A stretch of 64,000 nt of DNA, taken from the NCBI GenBank assembly GCA_039000515.1, contig JBCFYV010011135.1, forward strand, positions 26,282,419-26,346,418. Reading direction: 5' to 3'. This DNA comes from Timema cristinae. Its lineage: Eukaryota; Arthropoda; Insecta; Phasmatodea; Timematidae. The notes beneath the pieces were generated by a model. The model did no database searches. It was given only the letters and a program-made list of their open reading frames with translations, and was not told the DNA's origin. The position numbers and the translations under genes were made by a program. This document shows, one piece after another, positions 20,316 through 31,187 of this stretch (positions within the stretch are counted from its first letter, which is position 1; each line of letters opens with the position of its first letter).

Positions 20316-20413
20316 GCCGGATAGCTTAGTGGTAAGAACATTGGGTACTAAGCCAAAGGTCCCCGGTTCGGTTCCCGTGTCCAGGTGTTATTTTTCAATT
20401 TTCAAAATATGAT
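20316..20413 (+). repeat. tRNA-like sequence, right arm of an inverted pair
   Basis: Inverted copy of 20142-20239 separated by about 76 bp: CCGGATAGCTTAGTGGTAAG, TTGGGTACTAAGCCAA, GGTTCGGTTCC and the same AT-rich extension. Several differences from the left arm show the pair has aged. Confidence 0.6.
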
Positions 20414-21452
20414 ACCTAGTTGGAGTAATCCTCACTAAAAAGCATAAATAATAGCGTTGGCTATTTGATTCATAATTAACATAGTTATTTACATGGTTAA
20501 ATTTCTGTTTAAAGCCATTTAATAATTTCTCATTCATATCTAATCTTATGTATGTTTTAAACCGTGATCATCCTCCCCAAATTTTCAAAATTAGATAGTT
20601 TTTTATAAACGTTTTTAGTGGCCCTCCTTCAACAATTTTTTGAAAAAATGTTCACCTTAGAAGCTACTAAAAGTGTTCGCCTTGTTTATTGAAAAAATAA
20701 CATTATTTTATTATCCATTTAAAGTGTTCCTCCCCGAGAAATTTTTGGAAATTTGGATACCCCTCAAAGCTATTTATATTGATCATCACCTTAATTTTTA
20801 AAGATGATTAGATACCTCTAGAAGATAATCTTTGAATTGGTCTTCCACCGACAAAATTTTTAAAATTGAATTAATTTCATAAACTAGACTTTTTGGAGTG
20901 TTCCTCGTTTGAAAATTCTTCAAAATGACAAAGCTATTTGGAATTGTCCTCCCTTAGACATTTTTTGAAATTTGGATGACCTTAGAAGCTATTTATTGCT
21001 TTTCTCCCCTGGCATTTTCTGCCAGTTAGATGCCTTTAGTCTATAAGTTATTTGAAGAGGTCTTCTCCGGCAAATTTTTGACAATAGAATACATCCAGAA
21101 GTCATTTGGAGTTTAATTTAAGGCCATATTTAACTTCATATTCGATAATATCAAAGGATTTGAAATATATCTGGGGGGGATTTATTCCAGGGAGGGGCAA
21201 ATTATTTTCATTCGTAAATGAATACGAATATTTTTTTTACATTTTCGTGAGTCATATCGAACATTGAATAACGTTCGTGTGGACCCGGCTTAAGACGTCT
21301 GTTCGTAAAAAGATAAAAAAAATGGAAAATTTATCTGTTTTATATTTTATTTATAAAATTTGAACTTTAATTTTGTACTAATTTTCTAACTTTCACAAGG
21401 GGGGAGGGTCAACATACCCTCTGACCGCCCCTTCTCCCTAAATCCGTGCCTG

Positions 21453-21650
21453 ATTGGACTGATGATGACCATGGAGAAAAGGGTTCGCATCTTGGGTAGA
21501 TTTGCTGAGTTTTTCCCCCCTTAAACTTTTTTTTTCCATTCTTCCTATACGCAAATGCGGATATAATTTCTATAAATTCAACACCCCTCCTCCATAACAC
21601 ATCAGCGTGATTAGTATACATTATATAGTCTGATTTTAGTAAAAAGAACC
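21453..21650 (+). mobile_element. SINE-C 3' part, after the hAT-like element
   Basis: Resumes with ATTGGACTGATGATGACCAT, a degraded B box (GGGTTCGCATCTTGGG), ATACGCAAATGCGG and a decayed tail. Confidence 0.6.
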
Positions 21651-21659
21651 TTTAGGAAA

Positions 21660-21845
21660 ATACAAACTTATTTCTTTGCGACGAACATTGATAACATTTC
21701 ACTATATCATTTGTGTTATTTTATGTTTATTTATCAAATCTATCAAAGAGATATTTGCCATAACATGACTTGATGTATGAATATATTAAAATTGTCCTAG
21801 TAGCTACAGGGTTCTTTCTACCAAAATCAGGGTATGCATATAAAC
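21660..21845 (+). repeat. Dispersed repeat I, copy 1
   Basis: Similar along its length to 49505-49710: shared blocks include AACATTTCACTATAT, ACTTGATGTATGAATATATT and TTCTACCAAAATCA. Class unknown. Confidence 0.55.
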
Positions 21846-22011
21846 TAGATGGTTAGTAATAATAAATATATTATATATTATTCAAAAGTTAGAAAAAAAA
21901 CCAATTAAAATAATGGTTCTCTTGCCCTAATTTCATACAAACTTTGAACTTACATAGCTCAACCCATTAATTTGGTTTCTCTCTTTATGGAAGAAGATGA
22001 ATACTTTTTTT

Positions 22012-22238
22012 TGGTTCACCACGTCTTACTAACCGTTCAGGTTAAACGCTTATATACTAATTATGCTAATAGTTTTAGGAATTAGGAAGGTTATATTTAG
22101 AGGAAGTGCACCCCTATTTATGGGGATAAATCAGCCTCAGTACACCCATCCGAGATTCAAACCTCGATCCCTACGTCTTTGGCAGTCTAGTCTAACACGA
22201 GTAGCGCGTTAGACCACGCGATTAACTAAGCGAACATG
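22012..22238 (-). mobile_element. SINE-C copy
   Basis: Minus strand: head GTGGTCTAACGCGCTACTCG, B-box GAGGTTTGAATCTCGG, degraded tail AACGGTTAGTAAGACG. Confidence 0.7.
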
Positions 22239-22239
22239 A

Positions 22240-22890
22240 ATACAATTAAATATTAGCTATAGCTGTTATATTTGGTGTGGGATAGCACGTTATTACACCA
22301 AGCGCTTTGATTTAAATGGACATAAATGGACTTGGGGTAATAATAATAAAACAATTAATATTAAATGTAGATTACTTTTTTTATAGTGATCTTAAGATAA
22401 AGTTTGTGTGGTTCTCTAAATAAAACAAAAACAAAAAGAAGGTCGTGTCGTGTCTGTTTAGCGTCCAAATTAATGTCCGTGATCTGATTCAAGGTCATAG
22501 GTTTTATGAGGTAATTAATTGGTCCTTTAGAGGCTGTATGCAAAGCGTATTATTCCGCGCAATCAAGAACTTTATCATGCTTTTCGCACTATTTTTTTTA
22601 GTCGATTAAAATCTCCTTTCATGTCGTAACTGATCAAATGACGCGGATTAAAATCTTCGATGGTGGGCGCAGGGGTGGGCTTGGGTGTGGCTGTATTAGG
22701 GGGATGAGGAAAATCACCCCCTTATATATTGACCAGGTTTTGAACTCGGACCTCCACAACACCAACAACTTCTAATATCCGCTCCATATACTGAGGGAGT
22801 GTCTTATACTAGAAGAGTTTCCACACTTCTCCCATGCAAATGCACGCACATTTCCTCTAAATGTTAACCTCTATCGTACTAGTGTGAGTT
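22240..22890. other. No gene seen, with degraded SINE-C-like fragment
   Basis: 22780-22890 keeps CCCATGCAAATGCACG and TTCCTCTAAATGTTAACC of a SINE-C body. The rest is anonymous. Confidence 0.4.
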
Positions 22891-23229
22891 AAGATTGTAC
22901 GAAGCTTCGATATTTCAAATCCTTATCTAAATATTGTTAGTATTTATTAGGGTTGTACGAAGTCCACTTTTTCAATTCGAAGCGAGCTCGAATCGAATAA
23001 TATATGAAATATTCTCGAAGCCAAATCGAGGTTTGAATGTTTTCTTGTAGTTTTACACCTAAAATATTATATATATATATATTGTGGTTATTTATATAAA
23101 TTAATGCACTAATATTACTTGGAAAATGTTTTATTGCACCATTGTTTGTAGTATTTTATGTTAATCTGACAAATCACAACTTACAATTAAATTACTTCAG
23201 GTTTTTTTTCCATAATGAATATTATTATG

Positions 23230-23495
23230 GGGTGACCTGGTGGTCTAGGGGTAAGGTGTCAGACTTCTATGCCGGTGGCCGGGGTTCAATCCTCGGTCCC
23301 GGCAAAGATTTATCTGATTACCAAACCCTTCCTTCACCTCTGACAAGACATCTTGTGAATGTGGGGAATGCCAGGCCTCCACCGTGGTTCGGATTCCACG
23401 TTAAACTGTAGGTCCTTCATTTCATCGCACAATCACCCTACCATTACACATTAGCGTAAGTGCGTATAACCCGAACGGGTAGTAAGACGCGGTGC

Positions 23496-23528
<33 letters not shown>
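23230..23528 (+). mobile_element. SINE-A copy with 12-bp TSD
   Basis: Complete copy. AATATTATTATG at 23218-23229 and 23529-23540 is a perfect TSD. Confidence 0.9.
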
Positions 23529-23530
<2 letters not shown>

Positions 23531-23666
23531 TATTATTATGTAGTGTATAAACAGCTCATAATGGCAGTAATACTCTATCACATATATATGTATATATGCA
23601 TATATACATATATATTTACATATATATGCATATTTATATAAACATATATACATATGTATGCATATA

Positions 23667-23985
23667 AAATAAAAGGAAGTGTTTATTTGTGAGCGATGCC
23701 CAGACAAATACACGGCATACATATAATTGAAATTTTTAACGTAGGTGGATGGAAGGGGGTTCAAATGCACCTCAGAGCCGGATTAAACAAAATATATTTT
23801 ACTTTTTAATAAGAATATTTTTAATAAATTTATGAAGAAAATATTTTAAATCTGGTTTAAAATAACGTTTCAGAGATAATGTTTCCATTTGATATCGGGC
23901 ACCATGGGGGGGGGGGGGTTGGGGGGGGGGGAGCTTATATAATACCACATTATACCACAATGGGTCACGGGCAACGCCGTGAACA
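23667..23985 (+). mobile_element. Repeat E, probable Helitron fragment
   Basis: Starts AAAAGGAAGTGTTTATTTG (as at 3130) and ends near GGGTCACGGGCAACGCCGTG, where CACGG (23966-23970) and CCGTG (23977-23981) form a hairpin with a 6-nt loop. The same stem lies beside the CTAG end of the Helitron at 27580. A CTRR end is not visible here. G runs at 23907-23933 interrupt it. Confidence 0.5.
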
Positions 23986-24479
23986 TAAATTGAGTATCTT
24001 AGCTGTCAATATTTTTACTGGCGAAGCTTCAAAAAAGCCGGAATTTGTTTCAAAGCGAGGTCAATTCTGATATTTGTTTCGAAGCCAAGTGGAAGTTTCA
24101 ATAACTTCACAAACATCTGGTATTTATATTCGATTAGGAATATCTATTCCTAAAATACTCTATTCGAACCATTTTTTGTTTTAAAAATATTCGATTCGAA
24201 CCATTTCAATTTTTATAATGTCCAATTCAAATTCGATTCAAAATATTTCAAATTTAAAAAAAATATTCGATTTGTATTCCAATCTAGACATTTTCGTTTT
24301 AAAAATATTCGATTCAAACAATCTCGATTATTAGATAATCAATTCCAGGTTTGTAGTAAGCAAAGATTCGATTCGAAGTTGAAAAGTTTGAATTTGAGAA
24401 GGCTTAGTGTAAATATGCAGATAGCACCGACGAGAAAAAAAATACGTGTTGCACAGAAGTTAAAATAAATGTAAAATAA

Positions 24480-25230
24480 GTGTTATGATGCATCACACTT
24501 TCTTTCACCTTTATTTAAATTATACTTTTAACTAGTACGATATGTAAAATGTAATAATATACATTGTTATAGAAACATATTGGGGGGAAATAATTACACC
24601 AAAGAACATACATGGGATAATATAAACTGTTACAGAAATATATTAATTGTTCAATACATTTTATAATTCCAATTTCTCATAGCTCTATTTAAAAAATATA
24701 TATATTTACCTATAACTCGGAATATCTTGATTTAATAAATAATCATTTCTTTTAAAAGTTGTTGATATTTAAGTGTAATAAAACTTAGTAATGATAAAGG
24801 GTTTTGTTAATTTTGAATAGTTGCAGGGATTTGATCAAAGTTGTAAATATCCGGTTAAGTCAAGTATCTTTAAAGTCTTTTTTAGAGTAAAATAGATGCA
24901 CCATTTTGTTTGTGATATTAAACAGGGCCTAAATAAGAATTTCAATCAAATTTTTTTTGAAGAACCTTTTCGAAAACCCTTAATACCAAGTTTTAACCCG
25001 TTTGATAAAATGATTTAGGCTCTAGTACCAATAACCGACCAATAACTGACAGACGGAATTGCGAATAAAAACATTAAAAACCCTTTTTTTTACGGGATCA
25101 AAAAAGTCATGAAACTTCAATATCTATCAAGATCTCAAATAATATTTTTTACTTTCTCTTAACACCTCGTGATCGAAAAAAAAATTAAAGATTTTGATAA
25201 ATGTTGAGAAAGAAAGTGGGTTTCACAATG
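24480..25230 (+). repeat. Repeat D, copy 1
   Basis: Shares blocks with 29620-30330 and 34190-35130: ACACCAAAGAACATA, AAACCCTTAATACCAAGTTT, CAGACGGAATT, GTCATGAAACTTC, CAAGATCTC and a closing ACTTTCTCTT. Such TTTCTCT-ended dispersed repeats are common in arthropod genomes. The class is not settled; a non-LTR or Penelope-like 3' region is possible. Confidence 0.5.
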
Positions 25231-25234
25231 CCAT

Positions 25235-25400
25235 CAGACTGTACCTAGGGCTGGATACGAAACTATTTTATCGATCGGGCTAAAAATGGATATTTGGGCT
25301 TTTCATAAGTTCCCCCGCATGGTGTTTTTGTAATTAGATATCTAACCCTAAATTCAAGGGTAGTTACTGACGGCCAAAATAGAAAAAAACGATTTCTTTC
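25235..25400 (-). repeat. Repeat D fragment, inverted
   Basis: The minus strand reads CTACCCTTGAATTTAGGGTT and GAACTTATGAAAAGCCC, the same block found in plus orientation in the other copies, so it lies tail to tail with the copy at 24480-25230. Confidence 0.45.
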
Positions 25401-26330
25401 CCTCAAAATTCGCTCTAACTATTTTGATTAAATTTCATATTTAGACAGTTTTTTTTTTATTATTATAAACAAAATGTAGATTCTAATTTTTTCATGAAAC
25501 CGAAAAGGTACTTTACATGGTAGAAATGTTCCAATTTTTATAATTTCTCCGTAACTATTTGATTATCATTGTAAAGTTGTAGTACTATTAAATATAAAAA
25601 TCTTTTATTTGAATATATATTTTAATAAAACCAATAGTTTCTGAGCTATATACAAATATATATATATACTTTTTAATTCAGACCTTCTAAGATGAATTTG
25701 ATTCTTATGCTCTTTGGAGGACAAAGATGTTTCTCTTTTCTCAATTTCTCTGTAACAGTGTTACTAGTTCCTAATACCATAGAGTAAGTAACAGTGTATA
25801 TTATTTAATTTATGATCTTTGGTGAAGTGTTTCTACAACAATGTATATACCTATTATTTCGTTTCACAAATCTTACAAGTTTTAAGTAAAATGTCTATTT
25901 TAAGATAAAATTGAGAGAAAGTCTGTTAGGTGCACCATACCGTTTATTCTCAATATAAAAATATTTTTTTATTTCCAGGTAGTCACGAGAAAGTAGAATA
26001 AAAGGGGTGTATATATATATATCTTTGTAACAAAAAAAAACCTTAATGAAACAATGGAGGGATGATTTGAGGTTAAGGGAAGTATAGTACGTTGGTATAA
26101 TAATGGAGGGAGGGCTTTCAACCTTGTATGAATCTGACTACCCCCCCCCCCTTCTAATTGCATCTCGTGATGCATATATACTACTTCCGCATGGAAGGGA
26201 TGAAGCTTAAAGAGGGGGGGGGGGGGTGAATGAGTGAAGTTTCGTAGTAGGACGACAAAAAAGCTTTGCAGAACCGTCTCTTTTTATTTTTTCTGTTCCA
26301 CCTATTTTTTTTTACTAACTCCGTATTTTT
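25400..26330. other. No gene seen
   Basis: AT-rich with poly-C and poly-G runs at about 26143-26153 and 26214-26226. The phrase CTGTAACAGTGT with following AT-rich text near 25750-25800 recurs near 12830 and 28750, so an unclassified dispersed repeat is present. Confidence 0.4.
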
Positions 26331-26349
26331 TTTTATTTTTTTTTTTCCA

Positions 26350-26480
26350 GTCGCAAATACGTAGCTGCGCAAGACACCATTGCGCAGCTTCACGTTCATA
26401 GGTATCGATTCTTCCGTAGGCCCGGGCATGCAAAGCTGGCGGCCTACCGAACCAGGGGAAGGGAGAATGGTTGGCACAGT
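26350..26480. other. GC-rich island with two hairpins
   Basis: Perfect 10-bp stem AGCTGCGCAA (26363-26372) / TTGCGCAGCT (26380-26389) with a 7-nt loop, then a 7-bp stem GTAGGCC (26416-26422) / GGCCTAC (26441-26447). On the plus strand it follows a pyrimidine tract and CAG (26330-26350), like a 3' splice site, and one frame stays open for about 50 codons after it. Neither strand gives a protein I recognise. It could be an exon, a structured RNA or part of a repeat. Confidence 0.3.
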
Positions 26481-26629
26481 AGATTCCACTCCCCCCCCCC
26501 CCCCCCATATAATTATATAAACGAAAAAAAAAAAACTTTTTTCCTTATTAAGAAATTTGTTCTTTTTATAAAAAACCAGTCCAAGTTTACATCAAATACT
26601 ATACAATAAAATTATAATATAATTATTTA

Positions 26630-26910
26630 TTTAACGTGAACTTTCTGAACTGACTGATTATATCAGCGCACGAAAAATTTCTGTGAGCGAGCGCTAAAGG
26701 ACCTACCAAATTTCCACATCCTTTACAGTATTTTTTTTACACGTCACAATTGACATTGGACCGACCGCTTTACTTTCCTTTTGAAGGAAATTGTGCAACG
26801 GATTTTGTATCGCTCAAGACAGATCCGTCGAACTTGGCTGGTTTTGAAACCACGAACATCGGGTCTCTAAGCTCGAATTCCACCTCAAGACTACCAAGGC
26901 TAACTATATA
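26630..26910 (-). mobile_element. SINE-B copy
   Basis: Same body as the copies at 12.1, 50.4 and 58.2 kb (CTGACTGATTATATCAGCGC, GACCGACCGCTTTACTTTCC). The tRNA-like head at the right end on the minus strand is degraded (TGGTAGTCTTGAGGTGGAAT, GGTTTCAAAACC). Confidence 0.65.
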
Positions 26911-26984
26911 ATGTAAATAAAATTTATAATTAAAAATCATAATACATTTAAGCTATAACGTAAAGAACTACTTTCAAACCCTCT

Positions 26985-27152
26985 TTGAGGGCCGTAGTAC
27001 CCTTGCAGTAAACTGCCGATGATGGGGGAGATTGAGGTTCGAATCTCAGTCGGGTTTACTCAGGGTGTTTTTTCCATAATGGTTCTCCATCCTCCTTCCA
27101 CGCAAATGTGGGTACATTTCCTCATAACCTTCGTAACCCCTAAAACCATTAA
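26985..27152 (+). mobile_element. SINE-C 5' part, split by SINE-A
   Basis: B-box GAGGTTCGAATCTCAGTCGG and body to AAAACCATTAACG. The tail piece TAGTAAGACGTGGTACTAAA resumes at about 27451. Confidence 0.65.
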
Positions 27153-27446
27153 CGTTATTATTATTATTAGCACCGAGTCTTACTACCCGTTCGGGTTATA
27201 CGCACTTAGGCTAATGTGTAATGGTAGGGTGATTGTGAGATGAAATGGAGGACCTACAGTTTAACGTGGGATCCGAACCACGGTGGAGGCCTGACATTCC
27301 ACACATTCACAAGTTGTGATTAATACACGTCTTGTCAGAGGTGAAGGAAGGGTTTGGCAATCGGATAAATCTGTGCCGGGACCGAGGATTGAACCACGGA
27401 TCCCCTGCACAGAAGTCTGACACCTTACCCCTAGACCACCAGGTCA
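27153..27446 (-). mobile_element. SINE-A copy nested in SINE-C
   Basis: Complete minus-strand SINE-A, tail (TTA)n at 27153-27168 and head ending at the GGTGACC complement near 27446. It interrupts a SINE-C just before its conserved tail. Confidence 0.85.
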
Positions 27447-27527
27447 CCAACTTGTAGTAAGACGTGGTACTAAAATTAATATTAAAATTAAATTAAATTA
27501 AAATATTAATATTAAAATTTATATATA

Positions 27528-27534
<7 letters not shown>

Positions 27535-27578
<44 letters not shown>

Positions 27579-27580
27579 AC
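27535..27580. repeat. (AT)n microsatellite
   Basis: Alternating TA run directly outside the CTAG end of the Helitron. Confidence 0.9.
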
Positions 27581-28220
27581 TAGCAGTCCCGCACGGCGTT
27601 TCCCGTGACCCTCTGTGAGATAAGAAATACATAATCCCAACTCCCAACGCTGCCCGTTACCCAGTGTGTTATAATAATTATATTAATACTCTTTATTCCC
27701 TATCCCGTGGGAATTTCAAAAAATTCGTCCTTGTTCCTTGTATACATCATAAAGGGAACCTCTATGCAAAATTTCAGCTTTCTAGGTCCAAGGGTTTGGG
27801 TTGGGCCTTGATGAGTCAGAACTTTTCTTTTTATATATATATAGATACATATATGAATATATATATATTATATATACATATATATAAAATACATAGTATA
27901 TATATATATATATATATATCGACCGGGGATGAAAAATGATTAAATTACTAAAATGGCTATTAAAAAATAGGGGTTGGTGATAAAAGGGTAAAAATTTAGG
28001 GTTGTATGTATTTTTTAATGCGACATAATAAAAAAAATGTATAATAATTAAAGAAAAATGTTAAGGGTGGACAACCCTTATCACTAAGGGGTATGAAAAA
28101 TAGATGTTGGCCGATTCTCAGACCTACTCAATATGCTCACAAAATTTCATGAGAATCGGTCAAGCCGTTTCGGAAGAGTACGGGAACGAACATTGTGACA
28201 CGAGAATTTTATATATAAGA
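27580..28220 (-). mobile_element. Non-autonomous Helitron
   Basis: On the minus strand it begins TCTTATATATAAAATTCTCG (28220 downward) and ends ...GGACTGCTAG at 27580, next base T. A 3' hairpin CACGG/CCGTG with loop GAAACG (27607-27592) lies 8-9 nt before CTAG. These are Helitron ends (5' TC, 3' hairpin plus CTRR). The 5' end abuts the CTAG of another Helitron without intervening sequence. Confidence 0.7.
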
Positions 28221-28654
28221 CTAGCTGACCCGGCAAACGTTGTTTTGCCATATAAATAATTTTTAAGTAATTTCTAGTGTAGACAAAAAAATAGCTTACT
28301 TATTGTAAGTGTGTAAGAATGTGGTATATGCGTGAAATAGGCATGGAGCGCTGTGAACGATGAGGGAATATAAAAATAACAAAAGGCAAACATTATTTTT
28401 AAGTTATTATAATTTATTCCTTAAAATTATATATCATTAATTAATCAATTACGACAGTAACACTAACAAACAATATCAATCTCTTAATGCTATAGCGTGA
28501 ACAATATTTTTTGTTAGTCCATCTTTAGCTAACACAAACAAACTGGATGGTTTACCCACTCGAGAGCATGCACGTATAATTGTCCGTGTGAAAAACATGG
28601 TGTTCTCAAATCTAAGCCACAAATAGACATCGTTTGACCTTGGGATTTGTTGAT
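28221..28654 (-). mobile_element. 3' end of an autonomous-type Helitron
   Basis: Minus strand: helicase C-terminus, short UTR, hairpin GGCAAA/TTTGCC (28249-28232), then CTAG (28224-28221). 5' truncated near 28654. Confidence 0.7.
28476..28654 (-). pseudogene. Helitron Pif1-like helicase, C-terminal remnant
   Basis: The minus-strand frame reads [16 protein letters not shown], then [10 protein letters not shown], and after a one-base loss (near 28575) [15 protein letters not shown] and TKNIVHAIALRD with a TGA at 28478-28476. INKSQGQT and QLYVACSRV are the late SF1 helicase motifs (V/VI region) seen in Helitron RepHel and Pif1 proteins. RepHel is the rolling-circle transposase. Here about 60 residues of a protein of well over 1000 remain and the frameshift inactivates it. 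Confidence 0.8.
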
Positions 28655-28796
28655 ATATATATAAAAAACATAAATTTATATTTTTAATTGGATCTACCGG
28701 AAATGGAGTTGATTGTTATAATCTTTGGTGCTACTTTTTTTTATAAATATAGTTCTGTAACAGTGTATATTAATAACAATAACTATAATAATAATA

Positions 28797-29050
28797 ATAC
28801 CTAGCACCAGATCTTACTAATCGTTTGGGTTATACGCTTATGGTGTTAAGGATTTAGTAATGTTATATTTACAGGAAGTGTATCTGCATTTGCGTGGAGG
28901 GATAGTGGAAAACAGTTTTGTTAAAACCACCCTCGGAACACCTAACTGATATTCGAACCTTGATCCTCCCCCCCCCCCCACCCCCCCCCATCACTGGCAG
29001 TCTAGTCGACTGCGATAGTAGCGCCTTAAACCATGCGGCCACCGAGGTGG
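28797..29050 (-). mobile_element. SINE-C copy
   Basis: Minus strand: head GGCCGCATGGTTTAAGGCGC, interrupted by a G run in the variable-arm region, AAGGTTCGAATATCAG B box, body, and tail CGATTAGTAAGATCTGGTGC. Confidence 0.7.
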
Positions 29051-29610
29051 GTATTAGGGGCAATAAGAAGCTATCTTTTCCCATTTATGTTTCTGCAAAA
29101 ATGTATATTATTTCGTTAAAAAAGTCTATACGGTGTACCGTACCATTTATTGGTTTATTAAAGAGGGTAATGAAATATCTTCCCGAGTTACCCACGCACT
29201 GTCATGAGTTCGCCGTTAACTGTTAGGAAACGAACGGTAAAATAATAAACGACATGAAGAAAAAAAAAAAAAACAATAATAATAATAATAATTGCAGAGA
29301 CTTCGTGAAGGTCACCCAAACTTATAGTTGGTTTTTAACGGGACAGAGAGAGAGAAAAAAAAGAGACAATTTTTTTTTGTCTCGAGGAATCTTCACGAAA
29401 ATAAAATAAAAAAAAGATTCGTTCTTTCTTGATCCATTGAAAACAAAAAAAAAAAAAAACGTGACATACAATTATTTTCTAATTGAGTTATTTAACGCTG
29501 ACACTGTAAATATACGGATTATAATCAGGACACGAATTACAAACTAAATTAACCTAGGAGAGTGATTTATTTTTAAATCTGTTTTCTGTGGTACAATATG
29601 TTCCGTCTGA
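29050..29610. other. No gene seen
   Basis: A- and T-runs and (AAT)n at about 29274-29292. A short GAGACAA/TTGTCTC hairpin with a T loop lies near 29364-29384. Confidence 0.4.
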
Positions 29611-29619
29611 TATTCTTCA

Positions 29620-29786
29620 GCAATGTCTTTGCCTACTTGGAGATTTCGAAGATATTTTACGAAGCGGGTTGCGTCCTTAACTGGACGTAAATAAGGGGTC
29701 TAAGCACTATCACATTAATGTGTAACACAAAATTAACGTGTTTTTATACAGTCAATGTGCTGAAACACTAAAACACAAACCAACAT

Positions 29787-29828
<42 letters not shown>

Positions 29829-30330
29829 CGCTTGGTTTTATAAAAATATGATTCGAATAAAATATTTGTATTATAAATAGATATACATATTTGTTATGAT
29901 AAGTAATTTCATATCTAAGATAGCTTTCGAGATATTTTGCTGAAATATTGAGGGTAGCCATTTTGTTTTGAATATTTATAAATGTTTAGAAATGAGATTT
30001 AATCACAATCGTTAGAGCTGATTTTGTGAAAAACGACCTTTTCTCTTTTTGCCCTTCAGTAAACTACCCTTAATTTTAGGTTAGATATCCAATTCACAAA
30101 ACATCTATGGACAACCCTATGAAAACCCTAAATACCGAGTTTTAGCCCGATAGGTAAAATAGTTTAGGCTCTAGTTGTAGGTACAGACAGACGGAAATTC
30201 AAAACCCACTTTTTCGGATTCAGGGGGTCATGAAACGTCGAGATTCATCAAAATCTCGAGTTTGATTTTTTTTACGATCACAATACTTTCTCTACCTGTA
30301 AGATAAAAGGAAAGTAAAAAGTGATAAAGT
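29620..30330 (+). repeat. Repeat D, copy 2
   Basis: Starts with CTACTTGGAGATTTCGAAG (also at 34195), includes (AT)n at 29787-29825, then AACTACCCTTAATTTTAGG, CAGACAGACGGAAATTC, GTCATGAAACGTCGAGATTC and a closing ACAATACTTTCTCTACC. Confidence 0.6.
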
Positions 30331-30555
30331 TGATTTTTGCACTGCGTCTTACTCGTGTTCATATGTCATTTTTAAACTACATTTAACTTAATTTAATTTA
30401 ATTTAAATACTTACCCAGATACGACTCTCTCCATAACCAATGTTAATCCCACCTTTATCTACATTTTAATTATAATATTTTAAAAATATATCAAGGAACA
30501 GGTTCGTTTGTATGGGCGTTCCAGGTGAGTTCTGAGACAGATTTAATCAGTTAGA

Positions 30556-30557
30556 AA

Positions 30558-30620
<63 letters not shown>
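30556..30620. repeat. (AT)n microsatellite
   Basis: Pure alternating run of about 65 bp. Confidence 0.95.
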
Positions 30621-30623
<3 letters not shown>

Positions 30624-30645
30624 CTTCTCTAAACAAATCAAGTCC

Positions 30646-30740
30646 TGTTTTTAACAAAGTCACAACAGAACATTCTAAGATAGTTGAGGGTTGTTTTAGT
30701 GGTTTTGAAGCTTTAGGACTGACATTACCATCAAAAATAA
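30646..30740 (+). repeat. Single unit of the 94-bp repeat
   Basis: GTCACAACAGAACATTCTAA, GTTGAGGGTTGTTTTAGTGG and GACATTACCAT match the unit of the arrays at 46.0 and 57.0 kb. One isolated unit beside an (AT)n run. Confidence 0.75.
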
Positions 30741-31187
30741 TAATTTGCCCAGTATGATACGTGTGTCTAGCAGTTGGTCTTGAAACATTATCTGTAATGA
30801 AACCACCATTTCTTGGTGCGTGAAGACTTTTTATATCAGGTTGCAGTTTGGTTGTTTCAGGTTTTGCGATCCATGTATAAAGTTTCTTGTCAAGGACGAA
30901 AAATATTTTTTTTAAATGCCACATGAAAATGATGCAACAGGAACAGGATTTAGTTTGTCCTTATGCGCTTTTAAGTCTAACAAGACAATCTTAGACTGTG
31001 ATATATATGAATTTATATAATATGAATAATTGTATTCATCCTTTTTAATGAATATCTAGTGTAATGAAATAGATTTTCATTTAATAATATTTCTAATCAA
31101 AAGTTACCGCCTTTAACATGTTTCAAATCCATGAGTAGTTTCAAGACATAAAACCAAATGCACCTACATGTGTTATGAAATCTTCTC
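30741..31187. other. No gene seen
   Basis: A minus-strand frame of 125 codons (30547-30924) ends in the (AT)n run and has no recognisable domain. Confidence 0.4.

Larger units (their letters stand above)
20087..21452. mobile_element. hAT-like element inside SINE-C
   Basis: Starts CAGAGGCGGATCCAG and ends CTAAATCCGTGCCTG, an imperfect hAT-type TIR. It sits precisely inside a SINE-C. The flanks TTTAGCAT (20079-20086) and ATTGGACT (21453-21460) both resemble the SINE-C consensus ACTAGACT at that point, fitting a decayed 8-bp TSD. The interior holds a palindromic tRNA-like pair and a decayed tandem of about 60 bp (20570-21120, units like TTCCTCCCCGAGAAATTTTT). No transposase. Confidence 0.6.
22895..24420. 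repeat. TTCGAA-rich degenerate repeat, split by later insertions
   Basis: 22895-23060 and 24085-24420 share TTCGATTCGAA-type motifs in a loose tandem of about 55 bp (TTTTAAAAATATTCGATTCG). The two halves are separated by SINE-A (23230-23528), repeat E and a G-run. Probably one older element; class unknown. Confidence 0.4.

Noticed and set aside
20142..20413. Two functional tRNA genes
   Set aside because: Inverted pair with long shared non-tRNA tails, imperfect stems and location inside a transposable element favour tRNA-derived repeats.
26181..26508. Minus-strand gene with Gly-rich start
   Set aside because: The start is a poly-C/G run and the frame is open by low complexity at both ends; only the central GC island is kept as a question.
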